From NCBI GenBank assembly GCA_020137815.1, contig CM035360.1:4575855-4639854 (forward strand): DNA of 64,000 bases, read 5' to 3'. This document shows, in pieces, positions 1 through 10,805 of the stretch. The stretch comes from Hormiphora californensis. Lineage: Eukaryota; Ctenophora; Tentaculata; Cydippida; Pleurobrachiidae. The notes beneath the pieces were generated by a model, which did no database searches, was not told where the DNA came from, and worked only from the letters and a program-made list of their open reading frames with translations. Numbering within the stretch: position 1 is the first letter of the stretch; each line of letters starts with the position of its first letter. The position numbers and the translations under genes were made by a program.

Positions 1-1587
1 TTGGCTTACCTGAAGTCAACAATACAATTAGGGTAAGAGCTGCAAAGAATTAATAAATCCATACATTTATCAATTCTATATAATTCCTAGTCGTCCTGTG
101 AAACATTTGTTATATCCCCTACAAGAAATTGCTATGTCCCTACTTCCTCTTTTCCCATCTAATCCCTCATTCATTAACAAACAACATCCCTCTCCCGCAG
201 TTTATTCGTGAGAGGGTGATATTTCTAGCGGAGGGTGACTACCAAGAATGGTTTAAACACCACTACAACACTGGAAAATAAACAGCGGGGGTCGCAGTTC
301 ACAGATAAAGTGTTAAGTGTTGGGTATTGGTGAATGGTGATAGAGAAAGTTGTTTAGAAAGGGATGGGGTCCTAGTGGGTATCAGACTAGTTGTCTGACA
401 GTGGGACAGTTTCATTGTAAATATTTATAAGAGCGTGTTCGTAATATTGTGAATATGTATGTGTTATAAAGTTGTACAAAGATACGGGGATAGGATATCT
501 TGATCCCAACATAAGTATAGTGTGTTAAGAACTAAGTTGTATACTGTTTGTGTATGTATTGTGGTATGATAGCTTAGACATAGTTTATAATTATAATTTA
601 TCTCGTTGAACGTGATATAGTATGAAGTTGCGCTTCCCGAAAAATGAGGGAATTCCTTACCGTTGTAACAAAGCGTTATTTATTTGGTGTATAATAATGG
701 TCTATAATATTTACAGTTCATTTAATAAACCAATTGTCGTGATTTCAAGCGTGAATGTGACGGTGAGTCGTCATCAATTCATCAAACATCAAACAAAATC
801 GATGAATTTCATTGGTGACGCGGTCCCCCCTCCACTAGGGCCGCGCGAAGCGCGGCAACGAAGCCGGCGAAGCCGGCTGAGTGGAGATGATAATAGGGGA
901 TGTCATCACCAATGAATTTCATAGAATTTGAATGTTCAGATGCTGTTCAGCTGTTGAAGCATGCTTAACGCGCATTGTGAGTGCTGACATCAACTTTACA
1001 TTGAGAGTGGGTCGTTGCGCGCCACTCTGATACTGAATACGAAACTGCACCACCGCTTAACTTCTGGCCCCGGAACCACCTCTGATCTTGTCTTGTTGAG
1101 TCAGAGATCTGACGAGAAAATAGAAATAGACATGTACCAATCCCATGATACATAACGGGCAGAATTAAATTGGTGTTCATCTACTCAGGGTAAACATTAC
1201 AAATCCAGACAGCCAAACTTAAGAAACGAAAGAAATGTAGAAAACGGTACAATTGGAATCTCAACTTACAATTTCAGTCCGAAATAGTCCCCACTCCCCA
1301 TCTCTTGATAACTAAACAAATATCAAGATGACTTCGAAGAACTGCCTATTCCACTTAACATGAACTGATTACAAAGCTGTTGTTGTCATTTTAGTGAGTT
1401 ATTGCTGTGAATATTTCCAGAGGGGACACGGACTATTGGGGCAATTCGGGCAACACTAGCTGAACCACTCCGGTCAGAGCTTGAAGAGGTGTCTGTCCAC
1501 CGTCTACCTAGGGTTCCTGAGGGATATCATGGGGGTCGTGTTAGTTGGGGATCAATAAAATACACATTTAGATAGATATTTGTCTGA
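1..1587. other. Intergenic, no gene recognised
   Basis: AT-rich sequence downstream of the minus-strand EGF receptor gene. I see only short open frames without splice signals or domain-like composition. The one recognisable object is the palindromic element at 802-921. Confidence 0.6.
802..921. repeat. Palindromic MITE-like foldback
   Basis: The ends ATGAATTTCATTGGTGA and its near inverse TCATCACCAATGAATTTCAT form terminal inverted repeats of about 18 bp. The interior is GC-rich with two small hairpins (GCCGCGC-GAAG-CGCGGC and GCCGGC-GAA-GCCGGC). No coding capacity. Looks like a non-autonomous DNA transposon; family not assigned. Confidence 0.6.
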
Positions 1588-3301
1588 TTAATTAATCACA
1601 GGTACATCCATGTGATATTTTCTCACCCCCCCCCTGGCCCCACCGATAAATTGCACCACCCTCCCCATTGCTTCTAAGAGAAACTGACCGTGTGAGAACT
1701 TCGTGGCAGGATCCTGATACTCTCCGAATGTGAACCCGACCTCCGCATTATGGTACACAGGTACGGGTGTCTCCGGGTCATCCCCATACTCAGGGAGTGG
1801 GGTCTCCGGGTCGGGTTGGGCGTATACGGGTGTTTCGGGCTGGGAGGCGTAACCTGGCACTGGGGTCTCAGGGACAGTCTGGTTCATTAGGGACTCGTCA
1901 GGTTCTGAAGGAGGTAAATATCAGCGATACAGGAGCTGATTATAGATACCAGTTCTTGTTCCATTCGGGTGAAAACAGTAAAACATGTCTCTGATCAGTG
2001 CACGCAGTTGCCAAACCAGGTTGGAACAATTCTGTGCCAACTTCATGTATTGTGTGGTAATGACATTACCCCCCCCCCCCCCCTTGCGAGCGCCCTAGTG
2101 GGGTGACTTCGCAACCAAATGTATTGTTAACTCGTATACTTACGACAATAGTACATGTCATCATTAGTGATAGTGGCAGTTGATCGGCTCATGTTGTTAG
2201 GTTCAGCGTACTGGATATTAGCTACCTGTAACATGTACACATGTTTTTACGCTGGAAACGAAGCTAGTGATATCGTACATGTTTGGGCTGTCTGGCAGCA
2301 CCATACCCCGAACCGTTTTGATTTGACAGTGCGCTTAGATCGCCCAGATCGGTGACGCCAGACAGTATTAGGGTCGGAGGGGGTTCCAGTTTCCTACCTG
2401 GTTGTTTCTCCTCCTATCCAGTGAGTCGTAGATGCTCTCCCTGGTGGTGGACATGGCAGTTGTGGACATTTCGCCTCCACTGTGGACTGAATACCGGTCC
2501 TGGTTGGCATAGTACGAGTTTGGACCTGTGTGGAGGGTAAGAGAGAAGGTCATATCAGCTGGGATAGTTGGATAAAATCAAAGATATGTATGCTTACAAT
2601 TTGTTTCCGTGACAGTGAAATCCCGTCGCACACACCCAATTGCAATCTCACTGCCCAAATCTACCCTACAAAATGTGTTGTAACTACCTACCCCTATCTA
2701 CCCATCAATATACTCACGGAGGAGGCTGGGTGTGCTGACAGCGTGTGATACATCATGCATTGGAACTATCTGGTGCTTCGGTCGATTCAACAGGTCAACT
2801 GCCACATTAGCCTGAATGTGAAATGGAAATGATTATTCATTAGACTTAATTTTGGGTGCAGAGGAGGGCTAGTCACCACTTGTTGAGTAACCCCTAATAC
2901 TCAAGAAGTCACTACTGGATTATTCATTTTCGCATGTGACACAGTGAGATAGACTCGACCGCAGCAGCTGCAAGAGTGCAGCAGGTATTATAATGTTAAA
3001 TCTTTGCAGCACAGAGAATCTCTCAGCACATTGCACGTAACGTGTGTTTGGAGCTGTTTTAACAATCTTCAAATTCTCTCTCTTTCTCTCACTTTCTCTA
3101 TCCCTCTCTCTGTGTGTCTCAACCTTCAGCTTTCTATCCTAAATCTGATCCATCTCCAATCTCTCAACTCCAAACCCTACATCGCGGCTCATGACACTAC
3201 ACACCGTATACACGGGTGACGCCAACTTGTTCCTATCGCCGCCAAGAGAACGCGGGAGAGGGGTGTTGACATGATTAGAGTGTACACAGTTAGGAAACTT
3301 G

Positions 3302-3365
<64 letters not shown>

Positions 3366-6300
3366 GGAGAGAGAGAGAGAGAAAGATGGATAATGGAAGG
3401 GAGAACCTTGTGTCTGCACTGTTCTTTGCATGTGCACATTCATGACATGATCATCGCTGACATAATGACATCATATCTGTAGCAGTAATAATAATGTGTG
3501 GTGTTATACCACGGATCTGATAACCTCCGGAATGACATATAGCCACAACTTTATGATTGGGAACTACTGCACAATATAAATATCCTACTGAAACAGGATC
3601 CTATCCAAAATCATGTACTTACATTGAGGAGAGGACCGGAGATGGAGTTTCTGTTTAAACTGATGGCGGATATCCGTCTATCTCTAGATCTAGAGTGGGT
3701 GGACTGGGCACCTGTAGAAAGACAAACTGCAGGGGTCAGGGATGTTTTGTATTAACAGAGTCTCGAAAAGTCTCTATAAATCAGCTTATAAAGACCGGTC
3801 AAGCAAGTTGTTACCGGTAGATGATGTCCGATATTGTGCTGGGGTTGTGATTGTTGCCCTCTTATCCATCCTGAAGTAACCACGCTTGTAACACGTACTG
3901 TTGCTGAAACGAATCACTTTGTTCAGTTGTCTGGCGACAGTTGAGCACACTGTTGTCTGTCTCAGACCCCGTTTTGATACTCAATCGACAGTGCGCTCAG
4001 ATCGACCGGTACGCACCATCGGACAGACTAGAAATCATATTGGGGGAGGTCGAGGGGTCAGGGGGTGCAGTGATTTGCTATTATCAGTGGACGCTGGGAG
4101 ATTGTGAAGAATTGCTACTGCATATATGCGTCATCAACACATTTAGTCCACTTCCCCTGCACCTATAATTACCTGAATGACCCCTCCCACTACGAACCTC
4201 ATACCCCAAATGAGCCTGGAAGTGACCTAATTAGCCTGTAAGTGACCTAATGACCTAGAGTGTGATGTCATCATGTGTTCTCATTGACAGAAACACACTT
4301 GATATCACTAGACTGATCTAAGCTGGTGTATGGAAGTCATTCATGTGCTGGAAATGAGGGATAACAAGGGAGAAAGAGGTAGATAGTGATAAAATAGAGA
4401 GAGAGAGAGAGAGAGGGGGGAGAGGGAAAAAAGAGAGGGGAAAAAAGAAGTTAGAGGGGTAAGATTGGGAGAGAGGGAAAGGGGCCCGGGAGAAGGGTGG
4501 TGCAGAAGAGACCCTTAAAAGGGGATTTGGGGTTGGCTGAGACCCCAGGATGACCGACGACGAGCGGAGAGACCGAGGGACCGGAGAGGGGAGGGAAAGG
4601 GAGGTGGAGAGGAGAGGAGAGGACGAGAGGGACGAGATGAGGAGAGGCGAAAAGGGAGAGGGAAGAGAAAGGGAAATTTCTGTAGTACCTTTTTTAGGGT
4701 TTGACCGCCTTTCCACGGAGTCCCCCCCTCCCGAAATCTTTTTCCCCCGGATCGCACCACCTACTCCGCCATCGGGCCCCCATCCCCCCCCTCCCCGGGA
4801 TGTAGGTAAGAGAGATCTCGATGACGGGAAATAGAGACACAGCTTAAACAAAATTTCGGAGTAGTATACCGGAAACAATTTGGAGACTAAGGTTAAGCAG
4901 CCCGACGAAAGTAAATATTTACCAAATAAAAGAAATGGGGAGGTTCTTAATCCATGCAAATCAGGGAAAAAATGTATCAGTCCGGGGTTGACTTATTGAG
5001 TGATCGGTATGAAATGGAGGAGCACTGCTATTGCCAACCATAAACAGGGTAAATGGTAACTATTGTTTTTGATTTTTGAGTCCCTAATTCTCACCAGGTT
5101 ATTTTGTGGCAGTAGAGGAGGATGGCGAAGAGGAGAAGAAGTAGACCAAGCATTACTGCAGCCCCAGTAACCATGGCAACAACTGCAGGGAAGATAACAC
5201 GGATGTCATTACAAGCGAAAGGGCCCTTACAAGCTGAAATATTAGGAAATAATGAACTTGGGAGTTTATTATGGCTATGCTGAGCAACTCTGGTCTAGCT
5301 CGTATCAATAGCACTTACTTTCACAACGAAATAATACAGGACGCAACACACGTTCTACTGCGAATAGCACTTACTTTCATTGTTTGTCGAGAAAAGTGTA
5401 GGATTTGGATTCTTTAACTGGGCAGTCATCTTTTCAACAGATGAATCTGAAATGTTTTAGAATCAGTACGTTACAGACAGAGTTTTTTTGTGTGCTTCTG
5501 TCAAGTCTCTTAGCACCTCATTCCCCTGAGCACATAAAGATTAGTTTCATAGTTAGAGGTCGTGTCTTTGAAACTGTCAACTTTCAGAGGAAAAGCCAGA
5601 CAAAAAGCTGTTCTACAGATTTTTTAGTTCAGTAATGTACTATTCCATGGTAAAACCTATTCCATGGTAAAACCTACCAATGAACAGTTGGGCTACGGCT
5701 AAAGACATACAAATTGAAAGCTTCAATAAAACCTACTTGTGGTGTGGTTTGGTGGAGGGTTTGTTACCACAGCGAACAGCGTGGTATCAATCTGGCATGA
5801 TTCAGTGTTATCATCCCATTGGTAACCATGGTAACAGGAACACTGAACACTATCCTGGTAACTACACACTTGATCACAGCCCCCATTCCGCTCACTACAC
5901 GGGCTCACCTCTGCAATTGGGGAGGGTGGTTATTATATCGGCAGGTGCTGCTGATGCAGTTGAGGATTTAACCCGAAACAACATTTCATCCATCGTTTTA
6001 GTTAACATCCACCCAAACTTTTGACTCAGAGTTCAGACAGCTAACAATCTAAACTCTGATTTCTGAACCTCTCTAACTCAGAGTTCAGACAGCTAACAAT
6101 CTAAACTCTCTCTAAACCTACCATAGTAACACAGGTTTAACACCTCTGTCAAGGTCTCTGCAGTCCGTAGAATGAGTTCAGAGACTTTGGTATTTGCCAC
6201 TTGCTGACACTTATCAGCCTTCCTGCAGGGCACAAACAGGGCGTGACTTAATGCAGTATGGACAATATAATACTAGTATATGCCGGTATGATTATATATA

Positions 6301-7094
6301 CAATTAGCAGTTAGAACATTCCCCCTCTTACTGCACAGTGCCCACTCCTGCACGTCTGTAAGAAAAGCGATAATCCAGACGTGCAAGATTAGGGCACTGC
6401 ACAGAATCAGACAGGCAGGTAATTTGTCTGGCACCTGATAAGGACGAATGGAGGTTGAAATGGCATGGTAACAGGGTCTGCAAGGAAGGACGAGCAACAT
6501 AGTGAGGTACTTCCAAAGGAACTGGAGCGTTCTAGGTCACCTGGAAATGAAAGACATGATTGATGGGAGAATCACGTCGTCAAAATGACATGATATGATC
6601 GTCACAAACACGCACATTTAGATAAAATTAGAATCACAAATCCAAAATTTCTCACTGAACGATTGTTACCTGATTCAAAACTGAATGATTGTTCATCAAA
6701 ATTTTTAGGGCACAAAGATCTCCCCTTGAACAAACAATAATCTCCCCGAGGCAGCCTATTTGTGAGACCATCGTGGGCTTCACAAAACTTTAGTGTAGCT
6801 TCCCTGTCTGATTTCTTTATCTTGAGTGGATCTGGCATGGTGATTGTCAAGCCCTCCTGAAACACAAGGATATTTATACGGAGTGGATGATCATTTTGAT
6901 TCAGAAATCAGAGTGATAGCTACCGCATTTTTCATATTATTAGTGAAACATACTGGGTTGCGGTAGAATAACCATCCGTGGGGTGATGTTCCGATGGGAC
7001 AATAAAACTGGTTGGCTGTTGAGATCATCTGATTTAGGTAGAGAGTCCGAGATCCTTTCGCAAGGACCGATAGAAGAAAGCATATCACAATCAT
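1588..7094 (-). CDS. Type I membrane protein with EGF domain and tyrosine-rich tail
   Basis: Multi-exon gene read on the minus strand. Exons in coding order: 7094-6924 (signal peptide, MIVICFLLSVLA), 6856-6670, 6540-6435, 6222-6122, 5910-5768, 5446-5375, 5233-5095, 3870-3815, 3711-3623, 2811-2718, 2525-2398, 2210-2144, 1904-1588. The first five exons and the last seven join in phase. The junction between 5768 and 5446 does not match (phase 0 to phase 1), so a small exon is missing or a border is wrong. The first exons encode a cysteine-containing extracellular module I cannot name. Exon 5910-5768 is a textbook EGF module (C-x6-C-x3-C-x7-C-x-C, with CSCYHGYQW). Exon 5233-5095 holds one transmembrane helix (VMLGLLLLLFAILLYC). 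The cytoplasmic part, about 230 residues, is basic then tyrosine-rich: SIYDSL, then four PETP units, three reading PETPxPxY and one PETPVY. A surface receptor or adhesion protein whose tail could bind SH2 or SH3 proteins is the simplest reading. Confidence 0.72.
2055..2118. repeat. Degenerate TTGGT/ACCAA-type foldback
   Basis: GGTAATGACATTACCCC and GGGGTGACTTCGCAACC flank a poly-C tract. The arms resemble the better preserved copies at 14592-14658 and 33490-33600. It lies in an intron of the EGF receptor gene. Confidence 0.45.
2288..2365. repeat. hAT-like MITE, CTGTCTGGC family
   Basis: Begins CTGTCTGGCAGCACCATACC and ends GACGCCAGACAG, matching a dispersed family found about ten times in the window. 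No clear target duplication at this copy. Intronic. Confidence 0.6.
3306..3384. repeat. GA/CT microsatellite
   Basis: Almost pure (GA)n in an intron of the EGF receptor gene. The serine/leucine open frame across it is an artefact of the repeat. Confidence 0.95.
3960..4950. other. Intron with purine-rich sequence, no exon recognised
   Basis: The intron between exons 5095 and 3870 of the EGF receptor gene. It contains a degenerate CTGTCTGG-type MITE near 3950-4065 and a long GA/GGGA-rich tract (4390-4680). The tract leaves frames open on both strands, but composition is low-complexity and no splice pair supports coding. Confidence 0.55.
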
Positions 7095-7746
7095 TTTTAT
7101 AAACCTTATCAAAGAGAAAAAGATGAAGCCGATACACGACACATTTAAACGCATTTGATATCATAAAGATTGGTTATTTCACTTATGGCTTATACCGAAA
7201 AACCTCTCCAAACGAAAGCTGTTTATTTTGTCGATTGATAGCGGGGTTTTAACTCCGGTTCCTGATAAGAATAGATTTGAAGTCTCTATCTTACCATGTA
7301 CTCGAGATATCGCAGAAATAAATGTTGCCAAAACAAATGGGATAGAGAGGTACATAAATAAAAGAGGTACATCAAATAAAATAAATCAAATAAAAGGGAT
7401 GTAAATTGTATACAGCGCATGCTAAACGGCTTGGCATACGCTGCAGGCCCCTCTAACAAGGGAGTCCGACAGAATTTCGCTTGCACTGAAAATAAATTTC
7501 AAATTCTCAGAGTTTCCGAGTTGAAAAGTTCGCGATCGCACTCGATTTTCATCTGGCGCGCAAATCAATTGTTTTGCGCGCGTAGGGTTTTTGTCAGCGC
7601 GCGCGATTTGAAAATGTTCGCGATCCAAAGAATTCAATTTTTTGGACCAAAAGACCTTTTTCAGGTCGTTTTCGCAGTTTGAAAGTCTTAACTCTCATAC
7701 AATCACCTGAAGCGCGGACCTCCCACCGTTATAGGGACATAAATTG
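7095..7746. other. Spacer and upstream region of the first UBA/fascin copy
   Basis: No gene. 7288-7404 is repeated at 8669-8775 and 7405-7746 at 10227-10727, so this is the left edge of a local tandem duplication. It includes alternating CG-rich words (GCGCGC) just upstream of the TATA box. Confidence 0.65.
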
Positions 7747-7754
7747 TATAAAAA
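7747..7754 (+). promoter_or_regulatory. TATA box of the first UBA/fascin copy
   Basis: TATAAAAA lies 88 bp before the ATG at 7835 and is conserved in position and context at 10728-10735 upstream of the second copy. The sequence between box and ATG is also conserved, apart from a short deletion in the second copy. Confidence 0.6.
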
Positions 7755-7834
7755 CAGGTCGCCTTCGCATCCTGTACTTCTAAACACTGGCTAAAAACTA
7801 CTTTCAGCACAACAAAAGGAATCAAGAGTGAACA

Positions 7835-8668
7835 ATGCTGTCAATATTTTCTACTTTGGAAGAGTTAAGGGAGGCTCCCGATGAGGAAATCGTCAGGAGC
7901 CTGTTTTCTGTGGAACGTGCAATGGTTGTGCAATATTTCCTGGAGCTTCGAAACCAAACAAACCAATCCATAGACAATACAATATCCGACTTGTCCGTGA
8001 TGTCATCCATTGATGACATCTGCCAAGCTCCAGATAGAACCATAGCTGCTGAGCTGCTCTATGCCCAGGGAGATTTGGTCGTTGCAGCCATACTGAAATT
8101 GAGAAGGAGTAAAGTAAAGCTTAGTGTACCATCTCAGCCGTGTGCACCTCCTACTGCTAAAGTACCACTGCCTGCAGCACCACAACCTACTTCACAACAT
8201 AAAGTACCTGCAGCACCACAACCCAGTGCACCGTCACCTTGTCCACCACCATACTTTAATGAGGAGCCGCTTCCTTCTTTCAGTGGTAACTATACTTTAT
8301 AGCGTTATCAGACCATGGAATATATACTGTACCGCTTAGTTTGATATCTGCTCTTTCTCAGGAGGATCACGCATACAGCCGTTTGGATATGATTTGGACG
8401 CCAATACTACGAAAATCAAGTTAAAAGGTTGCCATGGTTACAGTTTAACGCCTGATAAACCACCATTTCCATACACATTTGAAGTTGCCTTGGATTCTGG
8501 AAAAGTTGGATTCAAATCCGGAAAGTTGTATCTATCAGGTAAGAAACCAGGAAAAAAATCATCACGCCTCAACTTGGCCCCTAACTTCCAACTAACTTTC
8601 CCTCAGCTCAGCCAAATGGAAGTCTCCAGTGGAACCGGCCTCATTTCCAAATCTGGGAGATGTTTAAA
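7835..8668 (+). pseudogene. Truncated first copy of the UBA-like/fascin-like gene
   Basis: Exons 7835-8285, 8361-8538 and the start of a third at 8607. These encode the same N-terminus and first fascin-like half-repeat as the gene at 10806. Exon 3 stops abruptly after about 20 codons, in the middle of the word FKV, where sequence identical to 7288-7404 begins. The locus is therefore a partial tandem duplicate ending inside exon 3. Exons 1 and 2 are intact and the promoter is present, so a short transcript is possible. Exon 1 is nearly identical to the second copy, with a small insertion near codon 97 (KLSVPSQP against TPSQP). Confidence 0.75.
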
Positions 8669-8774
8669 GTTCTATCTTACCATGTACTCGAGATATCGCA
8701 GAAATAAACTTTGCCAAAACAAATGGGATAGAGACGTACACCAAATAAAATAAATCAAATAAAAGGGATGTAAA

Positions 8775-10218
8775 GTCAGAAAGAGAATAGCTGATTATTT
8801 GGATGAGATGCAGTTACAGAGTAAAACGCAACACGGTTTTCGAAAGGGACGTAGTACTATGTCCCAACTGTTATCTCATGTTGACTACATCCTAACTGAA
8901 CTCTGTGGAGATAGAGAAGTTGATGTTCTCTATTTAGACTTTTCTAAAGCTTTTGATTCGGTGGATATCAATGTGTTGCTAGCTAAGTTGAAAAGGTACG
9001 GGATTGGAGGAAAACTTCATCAGTGGATCAGTGCGTGGATCCTGGGCAGGCAGCAGTGTGTGATGGTGGATGGGGTTAGGTCACCATGGGTGGAGGTGCT
9101 CAGCGGGGTGGCGCAGGGTAGTGTCCTGGGCCCTCTCCTCTTCCTTATTTATATACTGGACCTGGAATCTGTACTGGATGGTAGTATGTGTCTCACCTTT
9201 GCGGATGATACCAAGTTAATGAAAGCCATAACAGATATTGTTGATCAGGAGGGTTTACAATCTGATCTTTTGAAGGTTACAGAATGGGCCAAGATAAACA
9301 ATATGGTGCTACATGATCAGAAATTTCAACTCCTGAGTTACAGACTGAACAAGTCGGCAATCTACAAGGAATTCCCTTTTTCAGTTGACATATGTTCGTA
9401 TACCACAAAATCTGGAGTACAACTGTTTCCTGAAGCTGATGTCCGTGACTTGGGTGTCCAGATGTCCTCGGATGGTTCTTGGTCTAAGCACATTGCCACC
9501 ATTGTGAGGAGAGCCTCTCTCCTATCTGGGTGGATTTTCAGTGTTTTTCGAGATCGTTCACCAGAGGTAATGTTGCAACTCTTCAAATCACTGGTCAGAC
9601 CAATTTTGGAGTATTGTTGTCTGGTCTGGGATCCGTCAAAGTCTGGGGACATCAAGTCAATTGAGAACGTCCAACGGTGTTTTACTAGAAGACTTGATGG
9701 AATGCAGAATCTCGACTATTGGGAGAGATTAAAAGTTCTCAACATGATGTCTCTTCAACGTAGGAGACAACGTTACATGTTGATACATGTGTGGAAGACG
9801 ATCCATGGGTTTGTTCCGAATTCTGCAAATCTTGTGTTCCAACACAGTGCAAGGCTGGGTATGAGGTTAGTCCCACCAGTGTTTCCTTATCGGGCTGAGA
9901 CCTGGAGAGCGAATCAGTACCATTCTTCCTTCGGACCGAGAGCTGCTCACCTGTGGAACAGGTTGCCAGCGGCCGTCAACTCTTGCGGAAGCTTAGGTCA
10001 ATTCAAATCATCCCTGGGCAATTACTTGACAGGCTTTTATGACCGTCCCCCTGTCAGAGGCTATCCATCACTTCCCAATGATATTTCCCCTCAATGTGCT
10101 GTAAATGTCTGAGAGTGGCTGAGAGGTGATACGTGTTTAATTTATTTAGGTGGACCCACTAAGGGAAGGCCTGTTGTGTACACTAAAACTTTTATTGTAA
10201 ACTTGTAAACTTGTAAAC
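8775..10218 (+). mobile_element. 5'-truncated non-LTR retrotransposon (jockey/CR1-like reverse transcriptase)
   Basis: An open frame to 10112 starts inside a reverse transcriptase domain, without an initiation signal. Visible motifs are QHGFRKGRST, LDFSKAFDSV, GVAQGSVLGPLLF and the catalytic FADD near residue 130. The remaining ~300 residues are the thumb and C-terminal region common in this group. The 3' end has a tandem tail of ACTTGTAA units (10195-10218). It interrupts a sequence otherwise continuous between 7404 and 7405 of the neighbouring copy, so insertion happened after the local duplication. 5' truncation and a short repeat tail are typical of target-primed insertion. Confidence 0.88.
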
Positions 10219-10347
10219 TTGTAAATTGTATACAGCGCATGCTAAACGGCTTGGCATACGCTGCAGGCCCCTCTAACAGGGGAGTCCGACAGAATTTTGC
10301 TTGCACTGAAAATAAATTTCAAATTCTCAGAGTTTCCGAGTTGAAAA

Positions 10348-10504
10348 ATGAGGCCCCTCGGAAATGTTCAAGTCATGCACAATCAAGTCACGCCCACCAA
10401 TCACAGCTCAGAACGCGTGAAGCCCTCCGCGCGTTCTGAGCTGTGATTGGTGGGCGTGACTTGATTGTGCATGACTTGAACATTTCTATTCCGAGGGGCC
10501 TCAT
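10348..10504. repeat. Near-perfect foldback MITE absent from the sister copy
   Basis: ATGAGGCCCCTCGG at the left and CCGAGGGGCCTCAT at the right. The arms are about 70 bp and nearly complementary throughout (for example TGATTGGTGGGCGTGACTTG), with a short central loop. The corresponding site at 7526-7532 is empty, so this element inserted after the tandem duplication. No coding capacity. Confidence 0.9.
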
Positions 10505-10727
10505 TCGCGATCGCACTCGATTTTCATCTGGCGCGCAAATCAATTGTTTTGCGCGCGTAGGATTTTTGTCAGCGCGCGCGATTTGAAAATGTTCGCGATC
10601 GAGATCCAAAGAATTCAATTTTTTGGATCAAAAGACCTTTTTCAGGTCGTTTTCGCAGTTTGAAAGTCTTAACTCTCATACGATCACCTGAAGCGCGGAC
10701 CTCCCACCGTTATAGGGTCACAAATTG

Positions 10728-10735
10728 TATAAAAA
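10728..10735 (+). promoter_or_regulatory. TATA box of the UBA/fascin repeat gene
   Basis: TATAAAAA 78 bp upstream of the ATG at 10806, in the same conserved context as 7747-7754. Confidence 0.6.
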
Positions 10736-10805
10736 CAGGTCGCCCTTACATCCTGTACTGGCTAAAAACTACTTTCAGCACCACAAAAGGAATCAAGAGT
10801 GAACA

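Noticed and set aside
622-1180. Short open frames near the left edge
   Set aside because: One crosses the 802-921 MITE, the other has no domain, splice site or codon support.
3189-3443. Ser/Leu- or Arg/Glu-repeat open frames at GA/CT tracts (also 17343, 37300, 57228, 58723 and others)
   Set aside because: Pure microsatellite translation, open in several frames at once.
4318-4959. 213-codon minus-strand frame
   Set aside because: Low-complexity purine/pyrimidine sequence open on both strands, no splice borders fitting the EGF receptor gene.
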